64,000 nt of DNA from Enterobacter sp. Bisph1 (GCF_000814905.1 NZ_JXAG01000050.1:124001-188000); one strand, 5' to 3'. Shown: positions 10,892 through 20,091, counted from the stretch's first letter. Notes: generated by a model not told the origin, from the letters alone. Translations and numbers: made by a program.

Positions 10892-11103
10892 GACGGTTTT
10901 GGTCTTTAAGTTTGAGTTAAGGAGGATTGAATACTTACGCCCCGGTTAGCGCACGGCGCCGGAGACAAACCTGTGTTGCGAAAAGTGCGATGCCACAGCC
11001 TAAGGATAGGTGACATCAAAAAAGCGTGCAGAGTAATGTGTGCCTGAGGTTCAGCCAGAAAGAGGAAAAATTGATGCGTGTTGTTTGTTCTACAGTTCAA
11101 TCA

Positions 11104-11138
11104 GCTGAATCCATTCAAATTAGGATGGCGGCATTATA
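11104..11138 (-). promoter_or_regulatory. pykF promoter region with Cra (FruR) operator
   Basis: GCTGAATCCATTCAAA at 11104-11119 is a close match to the Cra consensus built on TGAATC-GATTCA, and corresponds to the Cra site of E. coli pykF. On the minus strand a perfect -10 TATAAT lies at 11133-11138, so the operator sits just downstream of the start point, where binding would block transcription. Confidence 0.75.
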
Positions 11139-11159
11139 GCGTCCAGGTTGACAGAAAGG

Positions 11160-11887
11160 AATTAAAAACGCTGTTTCAAAATACGAATTCATCCTCATTA
11201 TCGTTTTGTTATGCAACCGTTATCACATAATTGCGCAACCGTTGTTCAGCCGGGTGCAGCCTCCTGTCTGGTCCTCGCGCTGGCATCAGTATGACCACCT
11301 CTGCAGCACCGTTATTATGCTGCTACGGCCAGGTTTATTTACCCGCACTTCTCAGAATGGAGTGGAATATACAATAAGATTTTTCTATTAAATATTCAGC
11401 TTAACCTGGTGTTGGTATGAATTAAGTCGAAAAAAGGAGGTTGGCGTGCCATTTAACTAATTGATGAGACAGCCTGTTATTAATCCCGCTCTATCCTCTC
11501 AATGCAGAGGATATATCGTTATAAACCCCTCAAAACGCTGGGAATATATTTTATATTTTGCAATCAACATTTGCTCCCTGCAGATAATTTGCTTTAAGGA
11601 TTATCCTAAAATTTGTTTTTTTTAGAGGCTTAAGTGTTTGTTTATTAAGAGATATGTAAATGAGGTGTTAAAATATAATAAATCTAACCTATTGATTTAT
11701 ATAGATCTTAACGTTTTGTAAGAATTTGCAATCAAACGGCTTGTTACTACTATTAAGCGGCGCTTAATAAGACTCCATAAATCTATAAATATTCATTCCG
11801 GATGATTACCTCCGGAGGTGGGCCGGTGCCTGTTTATTAATTGCCGCCGGCTTATTGAAAGCGTTTACTCATGATGAAGGTTGGGCA
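11160..11887. other. Long AT-rich leader of the glycosyltransferase-adhesin locus
   Basis: This stretch of roughly 730 nt has no convincing gene and is much more AT-rich than the following 8 kb. It contains the perfect inverted repeat TATTAAGCG-G-CGCTTAATA at 11751-11769 and the 12-bp palindrome ACCTCCGGAGGT at 11808-11819. It very probably carries the promoter of the downstream pair. Only one GATC occurs in the part I checked (11704-11707), so an Ag43-like Dam/OxyR switch is unlikely. Confidence 0.5.
11751..11769. promoter_or_regulatory. 19-bp perfect inverted repeat, candidate operator
   Basis: TATTAAGCG and CGCTTAATA flank a single central G. The repeat lies 119 nt before the heptosyltransferase start codon. 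Its length and symmetry fit a binding site for a dimeric regulator, but I recognise no specific family consensus. Confidence 0.45.
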
Positions 11888-13144
11888 ATGACGACTTCCG
11901 CAATTGCTGGACAGGGATATGCTTTTATTCCACCGCCAGAAATTCCTACCCAGCAGGGACCGATGGGTATCCTGTATGATTTTAATGACGGTGCCCGGTT
12001 ATTATTGCCTGCCGGTAACTGGCGGGTGGAAATAAGCGATGACGAAACGGGAAATATTCTCTTTGCCGACGATGTCGCGCAGGGCTGGGTAATCAGCACA
12101 AAAAAATATTACGTGCCGTTTCGTCTGCGGGTCTGGGACGGCGTTCAAATGGATCCCGTGCTGGATCACGTTCTGGATATGCGCGGCAAAACGGTACTGG
12201 TTTCATTTCCCAGCGGTACGCTGGGCGACCTTATCGGCTGGGTACCTTACGCTGAACGCTTTCGGCAGACCTATCAGTGCAACGTCAATTGCACTATGGC
12301 ACAGCCTATCGTCGATCTCTTCAAGCCGGTCTATCCAGAGCTTAATTGCGTTACCCCTGAAGGCTGGCTGGCGGGGCCGGGCCTGAGCGAGCCGCCCTAC
12401 GCCAGTTGGCGCGTCGGGCTGTTTTTTCACGGCGATCTCGACAAGCAGCCCTTTGATTTTCGCGCCGTTGGTCTGCATCGCACCGCCGGGCATATTCTCG
12501 GCGTCGACCCCACGGAAATCGTGCCGGATCTGCGCCAGCACAGCGAGCGTCGTATCGCTGAACCCTATGTCTGCATCGCTACCCAGTCGACCAGCCAGGC
12601 CAAATTCTGGAACAACGGCCACGGCTGGCATGAAGTCATCGACTATCTGAAAGAGCAAGGCTACCGCGTGCTGTGTATCGACAAAGAGCGTGTGGTGGGT
12701 CGCGGTTACATCTGGAACAAAATCCCCCACGGCGCGGAAGATTTTACCGGCAATCTGCCCCTCGCTGAACGCGTAGCGCTGCTGGAGCATGCCGAGTTTT
12801 TTATTGGTCTCGGCAGCGGTCTCTCCTGGCTTGCCTGGGGCTGCCGTATTCCGGTGGTGCTGATCAGTGGATTCAGCCTGCCGAACAGCGAATTTTATAC
12901 CCCCTGGCGCGTCATCAACACCCATGTTTGCAACGGCTGCTGGGATGACGCGCGGTTTAATTTTGATCATCAGGACTATTTCTGGTGTCCGCGCCACAAA
13001 GGCACGGACCGGCAGTACGAATGCACACGTTTTATCACTGGCAAGCAGGTCATCGGTCATCTTCGTCGACTGATCGCCCTGCGAAGCAATCCCTTTGGCA
13101 TCAAAACAACAGCGTTGGCAGACTCCGATCAACATGCCGCATGA
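11888..13144 (+). CDS. Autotransporter O-heptosyltransferase (TibC/Aah family)
   Basis: Enzymes of this family transfer heptose from ADP-heptose to serines in the strand-loop-strand repeats of AIDA-I, TibA and related adhesins in the cytoplasm before secretion. The 418-residue product has the family's N-terminal domain, a nucleotide-sugar fold with GSGLSWLAWGC, and a cysteine cluster HVCNGCW...FWCPR...YECTRF. Counted from this start the cysteines are at about 348, 351, 367 and 379, resembling the iron-binding finger of TibC. ATG at 11888 is preferred over the TTG at 11855 because GAAGG lies 7 nt upstream. The adhesin gene begins 31 nt downstream, so the two form an operon of enzyme and substrate. 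Confidence 0.88.
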   Translation: MTTSAIAGQGYAFIPPPEIPTQQGPMGILYDFNDGARLLLPAGNWRVEISDDETGNILFADDVAQGWVISTKKYYVPFRLRVWDGVQMDPVLDHVLDMRGKTVLVSFPSGTLGDLIGWVPYAERFRQTYQCNVNCTMAQPIVDLFKPVYPELNCVTPEGWLAGPGLSEPPYASWRVGLFFHGDLDKQPFDFRAVGLHRTAGHILGVDPTEIVPDLRQHSERRIAEPYVCIATQSTSQAKFWNNGHGWHEVIDYLKEQGYRVLCIDKERVVGRGYIWNKIPHGAEDFTGNLPLAERVALLEHAEFFIGLGSGLSWLAWGCRIPVVLISGFSLPNSEFYTPWRVINTHVCNGCWDDARFNFDHQDYFWCPRHKGTDRQYECTRFITGKQVIGHLRRLIALRSNPFGIKTTALADSDQHAA

Positions 13145-13175
13145 CGGATGAGAGACGAGTTTCGAGGATAATGAT

Positions 13176-16100
13176 ATGAAGAAAAGTCTTAACTGCAGTT
13201 ACCGGCTGGTGTGGAATGACGTACAGCGGGCGTTTGTGGTGGTTTCAGAGCTGACCCGGGCTAAAGGCAAGCGCGCAGGCGGCGCGGTGTTGATCTCGGC
13301 GGCAGTGGGCGGCCTGTTCGCCAGCAGCGGGGCGATGGCGTTCACCGAGAATGTCACGGGTTCGACGCGGGATGAGGTGGTGCAGGAGGGTGTTCAGAAC
13401 GTGCGCACCGGCGGATTAACCACCAACCATACTATCGGCAACCGCGGTACCCAGATTGTGGCGGGCGGTCAGACCGTAGATACCCGCGTTCAGGATGGCG
13501 GCTCGCAGATCGTGCGTCAGAACGGCCAGACGACCGGTACCGTTGTCACTGACGGCACCCAGATTGTTGAAGTGGACGGGGCGACAACAGGCACGCAGCT
13601 TAACAGCGGCGGCAAGCAGGCAGTCGCCGGCAAGGCTGCGGGCACCATCGTCGGTGCTGGCGGTGTACAGACGGTGCTGCAAAGCGGGCTGGCAAGCCAG
13701 ACGCAGATTAACAGCGGCGGCGTGCAGGCCGTCGACGGCAGTTCAGTGCAGGGCGTGATTAACGCAGGCGGCATTCAGCTTATCAACAGCGGTGGTTTCT
13801 CTCAGGATGCGACGGTAAATAGCGGCGGCAGCCAGCACGTTAGGGTCGGTGGTTCCGCTGACAACACCGCCATCTTTGGCGGCGGCAATCAAGTCGTGGC
13901 CGGTACCGTATCCGGCGCGCATCTCAACGACGGTGGCGCACAGCTGGTTCAGCAAACCGGTAAATCTATCGGCACCATCATCAACAACCGTGGTACGCAG
14001 ACCGTTGATGGCACCGCGATCTCCTCCGTCGTCAACGGCGGCGGTACACAGCTGGTGTATAACGGCGCACTGGCGGCGGGCACCACCGTGAACAGCGGCG
14101 GGGTTCAGCATATCAATCAGGGTGGGGCAGCCTCTGATAGCGTGGTGTTTGGCGGCGGTTCCCAGGTTGTCGCCGGGACAGCATCAGGCACCAGCGTTAG
14201 CGACGGCGGTGCGCAGGTGGTGCAGAAATCCGGCAAAACTACCGGCACCATCATCAACAATCGCGGCACGCAGAACGTAGACGGCGAGGCCAACTCCTCT
14301 ATCGTCAACGCTGGCGGTACGCAGCAGGTTAATCGCGGCGGGTTGGCAGTAGGCGGCGTGGTGAATACCAGCGGTTTGCAGCATATTAGCGAAGGCGGTG
14401 CGGCATCCGACATCGTTTTGCTCGGCGGTACCCAACTGGTGGAAGGCTCCACTTCCGGCACCATCATCAATAACGGCGGTCTGGAGAAGATTCACGCCAG
14501 CGGCAAGAGCAGTGACGCGGTGGTTAACGCCGGTGGTAAACAGGATGTGGACGGTGTTTCGGTCTCAGCAGAAGTGAACGACGGCGGTGTGCAGAAAATA
14601 CGCAGCGGCGGTGCGGCAACCAGCGCTGTTATCAACCGCGGTGGGATTCAGGATGTGCTCTCCGGTGGTTCCACGGCTTCTACTACGCTGATGGGCGGTA
14701 CTCAGCAGCTGGCGGGCGTGGCGGCAGATACCATTATCGGTGACGGCGGCGTACAGCACGTTCAGGTGGGCGGCAGCGCCAACGGATCGCTGATTAACGA
14801 TGGCGGCCTCCAGCGCGTGGACGGCACAGCCACCTCCTCGGTTATTTATGACGGCGGCACCCAGTTGGTGAACCGTGGCGGGCTGGCGGCCAGCGCGACC
14901 GTTAATAGCGGCGGCCTGCAGCACATTAATGAAGGTGGCGCCGCGTCCGACACCACGGTGTTTGGTGGCGGTAATCAAGTCGTTGCCGGTACGGCCTCCG
15001 GCACCAGCATCAACGACGGCGGTAACCAGATTGTCCAGGCAACCGGTAAAGCCATCGGCACCATCATCAACAGCGCCGGTACTCAGGCGGTAGACGGCAC
15101 GGCGATCTCCGCCGTGGTCAACGAGGGCGGGGTGCAGCTGATCTATTCTGGCGCACTTGCTGCTGGCTCACTGGTGAATTCTGGTGGTCTGCAGCACATC
15201 AACGAAGGCGGTGCGGCTTCGGATGCCTTGCTGTATGGCGGTACTCAGATTGTCGAAGGTACGGCGTCCAATACCCGCGTGGACTCAGGCGGTGTGCAGC
15301 AGGTACACGTCACCGGGAAAACCACTGACAGCAAAATCTATGACGGCGGTTTCCAGGATGTTGACGGCACGGCTAACGGCACCATCGTCTACAGCGGCGG
15401 TAAACAGCTGATCCGCAGTGGTGCTCATGCGAACGACACGCGCGTCGATAAAGATGGCGTGCAGATTGTGCGTGCCAACGGTACGGCGTCAAAAACCACG
15501 CTGCTGGGCGGAACGCAACTGGTAGCGGGCGTGGCGGGCGATACGGTCATCGGCGACGGCGGTATTCAGCATGTCCAGGTAGGCGGCAGCGCCAGTGGAT
15601 CGCTGATCAACAGCGGCGGTCTGCAGCGTGTTGACGGTTCAGCGACGTCAGCGGTGGTGAACAATGGCGGCGTGCAGTTGGTAAACCGCGGTGGACTGGC
15701 CGCAGGCTCTATCGTTAACAGCGGTGGCCTGCAGCACATCAGTCTTGGCGGCGCGGCGTCTGACGGCACCATCTTCGGTGGCGGCAAACAGCTGGTGGCC
15801 GGTACCGCGTCCGGCACCAGCGTCAGCGATGGTGGTCAGCAGATCGTGCAGGCTACCGGTAAAACTACCGATACTCAAATCAACAGCGGTGGTGTGCAGA
15901 GCGTAGACGGCAACGCGACTTCATCCGTGGTACGCAACGGCGGCACCCAACTGGTGAATAAAGGTGGCCTGGCGGCAGGCACCACCGTTCACAGTGGCGG
16001 CCTGCAGCATATCAGCCTTGGTGGCGCAGCGTCCGATGGCACCATTTTCGGCGGCGGCAAACAGCTGGTGGCGGGGACCGCATCCGGCACCAGCGTCAGC

Positions 16101-19100
16101 GATGGCGGCCAGCAGATCGTGCAGGCGACCGGTAAAACCACCGATACCCATATCAACAGCGGTGGCGTACAGAGCGTAGACGGTACGGCTATCTCCTCCA
16201 TTATCAGAGACGGTGGTCAGCAAATCGTTACCAACGGCGGCCTTGCTGCCGGCTCGATCGTCAATAACGGCGGGGTGCAGCACGTCTCTGCCGGCGGTGC
16301 GGCGTCTGACGGCACGGTGTTCGGCGGCGGTACTCAACTGGTAGAAGGCTCCGCTTCCGGCACCAGCGTCAGCGACGGTGGGGTACAGCTGGTGAACAAG
16401 AGCGGTCAGGCCAGCGGCACGCTGATTAATAGCGGTGGCGTACAGCGCGTACACGGTCAATCGTTCGACGCGGTGATCAATAACGGCGGTCAGCAGATCG
16501 TTGACCCGTACGGCTGGTCGCGCCAGACGGTGATTAACGCCGGCGGGACGCAGATCCTCAGCAACTCCGCGGTGGCTATCTCTACCGTGATGAACGGCGG
16601 GGAGCAGCACGTCAATAATGGCGCGAAATCCTTCGCAGCGCGTCTGTTGGGCGGTACGCAGAATATCGGCAGCGGCGGGCAAGCCTTCGAAACACGTCTT
16701 GAGAAGGGCGGCGTGCAGAATGTTAACTCGGGTGGTTTCACTTCCGGGGGCACTATCTTAACTGGCGGCAGACAAAACGTTGCGAGCGGCGGCGTCACCG
16801 ACTTTACCTTTGTCGATGGCGGTCTGCAGGTGGTTGACGGTACCTCGATTGTCAGCATCGTGAAAAACGGCGGACGTCAGGTGGTCAACAAAGGCGCCAA
16901 TGCAGAAGTCTCTCTTGTGGATGAGGGTGGCCTGCAGGAGGTGTTCGGTACGACCACCGGGTCAGAAATCACCCGTGGTGAACAGCGCATCTATAGCGGC
17001 GGTTCAGCTACTTCTACCGTGCTGAGCGACGGTGCGGTACAGGGTATTTACGACGGCGCAGTGGTGACCGATACCCGTAACCGTAACAGCATCCAGGATA
17101 TTTACAGTGGTGGACGTGCCGAAAACACCATAATGGATGATTTTGCGGTGCAGAACATCGCTGCGGGTGGCGCGGCGGTAAACACTACGTTGATTAACTC
17201 CAGCCAGCAGAACGTGCGCGGCAATGCGGTGAATACAGAGCTTGCGGCAAACGGCGTGCAGAATATCTACCGGGGCGGGAATGCGACGAACACCTCGATT
17301 TATGAGCGCGGCATCCAGAATATCTACGGCGGGGGGACATCGGTACTGGCAGCCATCCAGGCCGGTGGCATCCAGAACGTGCTGACCGGCGGTACCGCCA
17401 TTAACACCACCATCAACGGTGGCGGTACCCAGAACGTCAACAGCGGCGGGACGGTAATCTCCACCATCATCCGTGAGGGCGGGATCCAGAACGTTAATGA
17501 CGGTGCGATCGTTATCGACAACAAGGTGGTTGGCGAGCAGGTGGTCAATCAGGGCGGCACCGTCGCCTCGTCCACCGTCAGCGAAAAGGGTACCCAGAGC
17601 ATCACTTTCGGTGGTACGGCTATCGCCACTACCGTCAGTAAAGGCGGTGCCCAGTTCGTTCGCGCCGGGGGCGTGGCGGATCAGACGGCCATTGAGCGCG
17701 GCGGCATGCTGGCGCTGGAAGATGGCGCTAAGGGCACCGATATCAAACTCAAAAGCGGCGCAGCGTTAATGGCCGGTACCGACACTACTATCAACGGCAC
17801 CAACTCCCTTGGCAGCTTCTCCATTGCCAATAAGGTTGCGGACAACGTGCTGCTGGAAGGCGGCGGTCTGCTGTCGGTGACCGCAGACGGCAGCGCCAAC
17901 AACACCGTGGTAAGCGAGAACGGTGTGCTGAGCGTCGCCGAGGGCGGTATGGTGACCGGGATAACCCAGATTAAGGATGGCGCGACGCTTGCCGGTAACG
18001 TTAACAATAGCGGCGAACTGCGTATCAACACTGATACCAGTGCCAACACCGTTAACGCAGCCATCAACGGCGACGGTGCGCTGTATAAAGAGGGGAATAA
18101 CACGCTGACCCTGAGCGGGGCGCTAAATCAGGCGGGCGGCACCTATCTGCAGAGCGGTACGCTGGTATTTAGCGGGCTGGATGCAGTGACCGATATTATC
18201 GCCCAGCGCGGTACCTCGCTGCAGCTGACCAACGGCTCCTCCCTTACCGGGATGATCGATCCGACGGACCTGACCGTTGATGCCGGTTCAAACTGGCTGA
18301 TGACCGGGGACTCTCTGCTCAATAACCTGACGCTGGGCGGTTCGATCGATTACCAGGCACAGACCGGGGCATTCGTGCCGAAAACCCTGACCGTCACCAA
18401 CCTGGTGGGTAACGGCGGTACCATTACCCTGAACACGCTGTTTAACGGTAATACTGCAGTGAGTGACAGCCTTGTGCTGGACGGCGGCACAGCCACCGGT
18501 AACACGCAGATCGCCATTCGCAGCCAGGGCGGTTTGGGTGTACGTACCACCGGCAACGGTATTCAGGTGGTTAATGCCATCAACGGCGCGACCACTACCG
18601 ACGATGCCTTTAGTCTCAACGGCAGCCTGCAGGCAGGTGCGTATAACTACACCCTGCAACAGGGCAGCGCCGACGAGAGTTGGTATTTGACGACCGCTGA
18701 TGCCGGCAGCAATGAGAACGGCCCGCAGAACTACCGTTCGGCGACCTATCTCTACAGCTCCGTCTATGCGCAGGCAATGGACTACGACAGTGCGCTGCTT
18801 GGCTCGCTGGATGCCCGTCGCTATGCGGCGCGTACCGCAGCCGAAAGCGGTAGCAACATGTGGGCCCGTTTCCAGGCCGGTCAGATCAGCCACGATCACG
18901 GCAGCAACGATCTGCGCAACGGCAACACGCCGGAAAGTAAAGGCGGCTATACCTTCCTGCAGATCGGTAGCGATCTGTGGCAGGGCTCGGCCTCTACGAT
19001 GGAATGGACCGCAGGTGTGTACGGTGCGGCGGGGCTCTCTGCCGTCGACGTGCAGCGCAACAACAAGTCGAGAGCCGGTACGGTACGGGACGATGCCTAC

Positions 19101-19706
19101 AGTGCCGGTCTCTACCTCAACGGCGTGCATCAGAGCGGCTGGTGGATGGATGTGGTGGCCCAGGGTACACGCCACAACTTCGATACCAATCCGCGCGACG
19201 GAAACGGCCTGAAAACCCACGGCTGGGGCTACGTTGGCTCCTTCGAAACCGGTCTGCCGTTTGATATCGGTAGCGGCCTGGTGCTGGAACCGCAGGTGCA
19301 GTACCAGTATCGCGGCGTGAACCTGAAAGACGGTAATGATGACGTGGCAAACGTGCAGTTCGGCGACGGTCATAGCCAACAGGTGCGTGCCGGTCTTCGT
19401 CTGGGCAACAGCGCAACGCTTAAAGAGACAGGTAAACCGGTACCGGTAAGCTGGTGGGTGCGTCCGTCCTTTATTCAGACCTTCGGCTCGAAGGGCACGC
19501 TGAACGTCAGCGCGCCAGGCGTAGCAGGCAGCGAGGTCGCGTTTAATCCGGATCAGGACGGCACCGCCGCGTCGCTGGATGTTGGCATTGACGGCCAAAT
19601 CCGCGATAACGTTACCCTTGGGGTGCGTGCGGGCTATACCCGTAGCATCGACGACGCAGGCGCTGGCGGCTACGGCGGTCAAATCACCCTGAAAGTCGGT
19701 TTCTAA
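13176..19706 (+). CDS. AIDA-type self-associating autotransporter adhesin
   Basis: This 2176-residue type Va autotransporter starts with an extended signal peptide (YRLVWNDVQRAFVVVSEL), cleaved probably after AMA at residue 55. Residues of about 69-1535 are imperfect strand-loop-strand repeats (GGxQxVxxGGxAxxTxxxxGG), the acceptor type for heptosylation. A pertactin-like stalk follows (GDGALYKEGNNTLTLSGAL). The C-terminal beta-barrel of about 285 residues begins near SNMWARFQAGQ and ends in a terminal Phe (ITLKVGF). It is far longer than AIDA-I or TibA. The preceding gene encodes the matching heptosyltransferase, and a strong terminator follows. Base composition is GC-rich with repetitive codons. 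A role in aggregation or adhesion is inferred from the family. Confidence 0.93.
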   Translation: MKKSLNCSYRLVWNDVQRAFVVVSELTRAKGKRAGGAVLISAAVGGLFASSGAMAFTENVTGSTRDEVVQEGVQNVRTGGLTTNHTIGNRGTQIVAGGQTVDTRVQDGGSQIVRQNGQTTGTVVTDGTQIVEVDGATTGTQLNSGGKQAVAGKAAGTIVGAGGVQTVLQSGLASQTQINSGGVQAVDGSSVQGVINAGGIQLINSGGFSQDATVNSGGSQHVRVGGSADNTAIFGGGNQVVAGTVSGAHLNDGGAQLVQQTGKSIGTIINNRGTQTVDGTAISSVVNGGGTQLVYNGALAAGTTVNSGGVQHINQGGAASDSVVFGGGSQVVAGTASGTSVSDGGAQVVQKSGKTTGTIINNRGTQNVDGEANSSIVNAGGTQQVNRGGLAVGGVVNTSGLQHISEGGAASDIVLLGGTQLVEGSTSGTIINNGGLEKIHASGKSSDAVVNAGGKQDVDGVSVSAEVNDGGVQKIRSGGAATSAVINRGGIQDVLSGGSTASTTLMGGTQQLAGVAADTIIGDGGVQHVQVGGSANGSLINDGGLQRVDGTATSSVIYDGGTQLVNRGGLAASATVNSGGLQHINEGGAASDTTVFGGGNQVVAGTASGTSINDGGNQIVQATGKAIGTIINSAGTQAVDGTAISAVVNEGGVQLIYSGALAAGSLVNSGGLQHINEGGAASDALLYGGTQIVEGTASNTRVDSGGVQQVHVTGKTTDSKIYDGGFQDVDGTANGTIVYSGGKQLIRSGAHANDTRVDKDGVQIVRANGTASKTTLLGGTQLVAGVAGDTVIGDGGIQHVQVGGSASGSLINSGGLQRVDGSATSAVVNNGGVQLVNRGGLAAGSIVNSGGLQHISLGGAASDGTIFGGGKQLVAGTASGTSVSDGGQQIVQATGKTTDTQINSGGVQSVDGNATSSVVRNGGTQLVNKGGLAAGTTVHSGGLQHISLGGAASDGTIFGGGKQLVAGTASGTSVSDGGQQIVQATGKTTDTHINSGGVQSVDGTAISSIIRDGGQQIVTNGGLAAGSIVNNGGVQHVSAGGAASDGTVFGGGTQLVEGSASGTSVSDGGVQLVNKSGQASGTLINSGGVQRVHGQSFDAVINNGGQQIVDPYGWSRQTVINAGGTQILSNSAVAISTVMNGGEQHVNNGAKSFAARLLGGTQNIGSGGQAFETRLEKGGVQNVNSGGFTSGGTILTGGRQNVASGGVTDFTFVDGGLQVVDGTSIVSIVKNGGRQVVNKGANAEVSLVDEGGLQEVFGTTTGSEITRGEQRIYSGGSATSTVLSDGAVQGIYDGAVVTDTRNRNSIQDIYSGGRAENTIMDDFAVQNIAAGGAAVNTTLINSSQQNVRGNAVNTELAANGVQNIYRGGNATNTSIYERGIQNIYGGGTSVLAAIQAGGIQNVLTGGTAINTTINGGGTQNVNSGGTVISTIIREGGIQNVNDGAIVIDNKVVGEQVVNQGGTVASSTVSEKGTQSITFGGTAIATTVSKGGAQFVRAGGVADQTAIERGGMLALEDGAKGTDIKLKSGAALMAGTDTTINGTNSLGSFSIANKVADNVLLEGGGLLSVTADGSANNTVVSENGVLSVAEGGMVTGITQIKDGATLAGNVNNSGELRINTDTSANTVNAAINGDGALYKEGNNTLTLSGALNQAGGTYLQSGTLVFSGLDAVTDIIAQRGTSLQLTNGSSLTGMIDPTDLTVDAGSNWLMTGDSLLNNLTLGGSIDYQAQTGAFVPKTLTVTNLVGNGGTITLNTLFNGNTAVSDSLVLDGGTATGNTQIAIRSQGGLGVRTTGNGIQVVNAINGATTTDDAFSLNGSLQAGAYNYTLQQGSADESWYLTTADAGSNENGPQNYRSATYLYSSVYAQAMDYDSALLGSLDARRYAARTAAESGSNMWARFQAGQISHDHGSNDLRNGNTPESKGGYTFLQIGSDLWQGSASTMEWTAGVYGAAGLSAVDVQRNNKSRAGTVRDDAYSAGLYLNGVHQSGWWMDVVAQGTRHNFDTNPRDGNGLKTHGWGYVGSFETGLPFDIGSGLVLEPQVQYQYRGVNLKDGNDDVANVQFGDGHSQQVRAGLRLGNSATLKETGKPVPVSWWVRPSFIQTFGSKGTLNVSAPGVAGSEVAFNPDQDGTAASLDVGIDGQIRDNVTLGVRAGYTRSIDDAGAGGYGGQITLKVGF
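13381..17780 (+). repeat. Tandem strand-loop-strand repeat array in the adhesin
   Basis: About 19-residue repeats follow one another for some 1,460 residues. They are grouped into higher-order blocks of about 91 residues, recognisable by recurring segments such as GLQHISLGGAASDGTIFGGG and GVQHVQVGGSA. Two neighbouring blocks, 15723-15911 and 15996-16184, lie exactly 273 nt apart and encode almost the same 63 residues. This coding repetition is the reason the region looks like a DNA satellite. Confidence 0.9.
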
Positions 19707-19722
19707 GCCTGACTGAAATACG

Positions 19723-19753
19723 AAAGCCGTGCCGCAAGGTTCGGCTTTTTTTT
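19723..19753 (+). terminator. Terminator of the adhesin operon
   Basis: AAAGCCG (19723-19729) pairs with CGGCTTT (19742-19748), and the inner GCC/GGT pairing closes on a GCAA loop. A run of nine T residues follows on the plus strand, 17 nt after the adhesin stop codon. Confidence 0.9.
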
Positions 19754-19870
19754 TGCCTGTTATTTCGGTGTATAGGGGGAAGGTCACTTTATCGCTGTCG
19801 CGCGCGGTCAGCCTGGCAGTGACGTTTATGCTGGGATAAAAAGAGGGATAAAACAGAGTGTTTTTACGAA

Positions 19871-19947
19871 TGGTGCGTCCGAGTGGACTCGAACCACCGA
19901 CCCCCACCATGTCAAGGTGGTGCTCTAACCAACTGAGCTACGGACGC
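19871..19947 (-). tRNA. tRNA-Val (GAC), distal copy
   Basis: The 77-nt gene folds as a canonical cloverleaf with acceptor GCGTCCG/CGGACGC, D arm AGCTCAGTTGGTTAGAGC, anticodon loop TTGACAT (anticodon GAC at complement 19911-19913), TTCGAGT T-loop and encoded CCA. It corresponds to the valV/valW pair that E. coli keeps near mdtK. Only 12 nt separate it from the second copy, so both are processed from one transcript. Confidence 0.97.
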
Positions 19948-19959
19948 ACTGAAAAGGAA

Positions 19960-20036
19960 TGGTGCGTTCAATTGGACTCGAACCAACGACCCCCACCATG
20001 TCAAGGTGGTGCTCTAACCAACTGAGCTATGAACGC
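19960..20036 (-). tRNA. tRNA-Val (GAC), proximal copy
   Basis: This second 77-nt copy has anticodon GAC (complement 20000-20002) and encoded CCA. It differs from its neighbour at three base pairs, all compensated: two in the acceptor stem (GCGTTCA/TGAACGC) and one in the T stem. It is nearest the shared promoter. Confidence 0.97.
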
Positions 20037-20062
20037 AGTGTTGTGGTTGACAACGGGGACGA

Positions 20063-20091
20063 ATATTAGCGGCAGGCCGCAGATGTGGCAA
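20063..20091 (-). promoter_or_regulatory. Promoter of the tRNA-Val pair
   Basis: On the minus strand TTGCCA (complement 20086-20091) is followed after 17 nt by TAATAT (complement 20063-20068). A GC-rich stretch CGTCCCCG then precedes the start point. The GC-rich discriminator is typical of stringently controlled stable-RNA promoters. Confidence 0.75.

Noticed and set aside
9488..10909. 473-codon ORF antisense to pykF
   Set aside because: It mirrors pykF, has low-complexity His/Phe/Arg-rich composition and no ribosome site. It is a shadow of the codon bias of pykF.
11160..11887. Dam/OxyR phase-variation switch as in Ag43
   Set aside because: That switch needs three closely spaced GATC sites. 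I found only one in the leader.
11855..11887. TTG start at 11855 for the heptosyltransferase
   Set aside because: No ribosome site precedes it, whereas the ATG at 11888 has GAAGG at 7 nt.
13381..17780. Possible CRISPR or satellite DNA because of regular repetition
   Set aside because: The repeats are coding, in frame and imperfect at DNA level, with no unique spacers. They are strand-loop-strand protein repeats.
18288..19910. 540-codon ORF antisense to the adhesin
   Set aside because: It mirrors the beta-barrel coding region and reads into the terminator and tRNA area. It is explained by the GC-rich coding strand.
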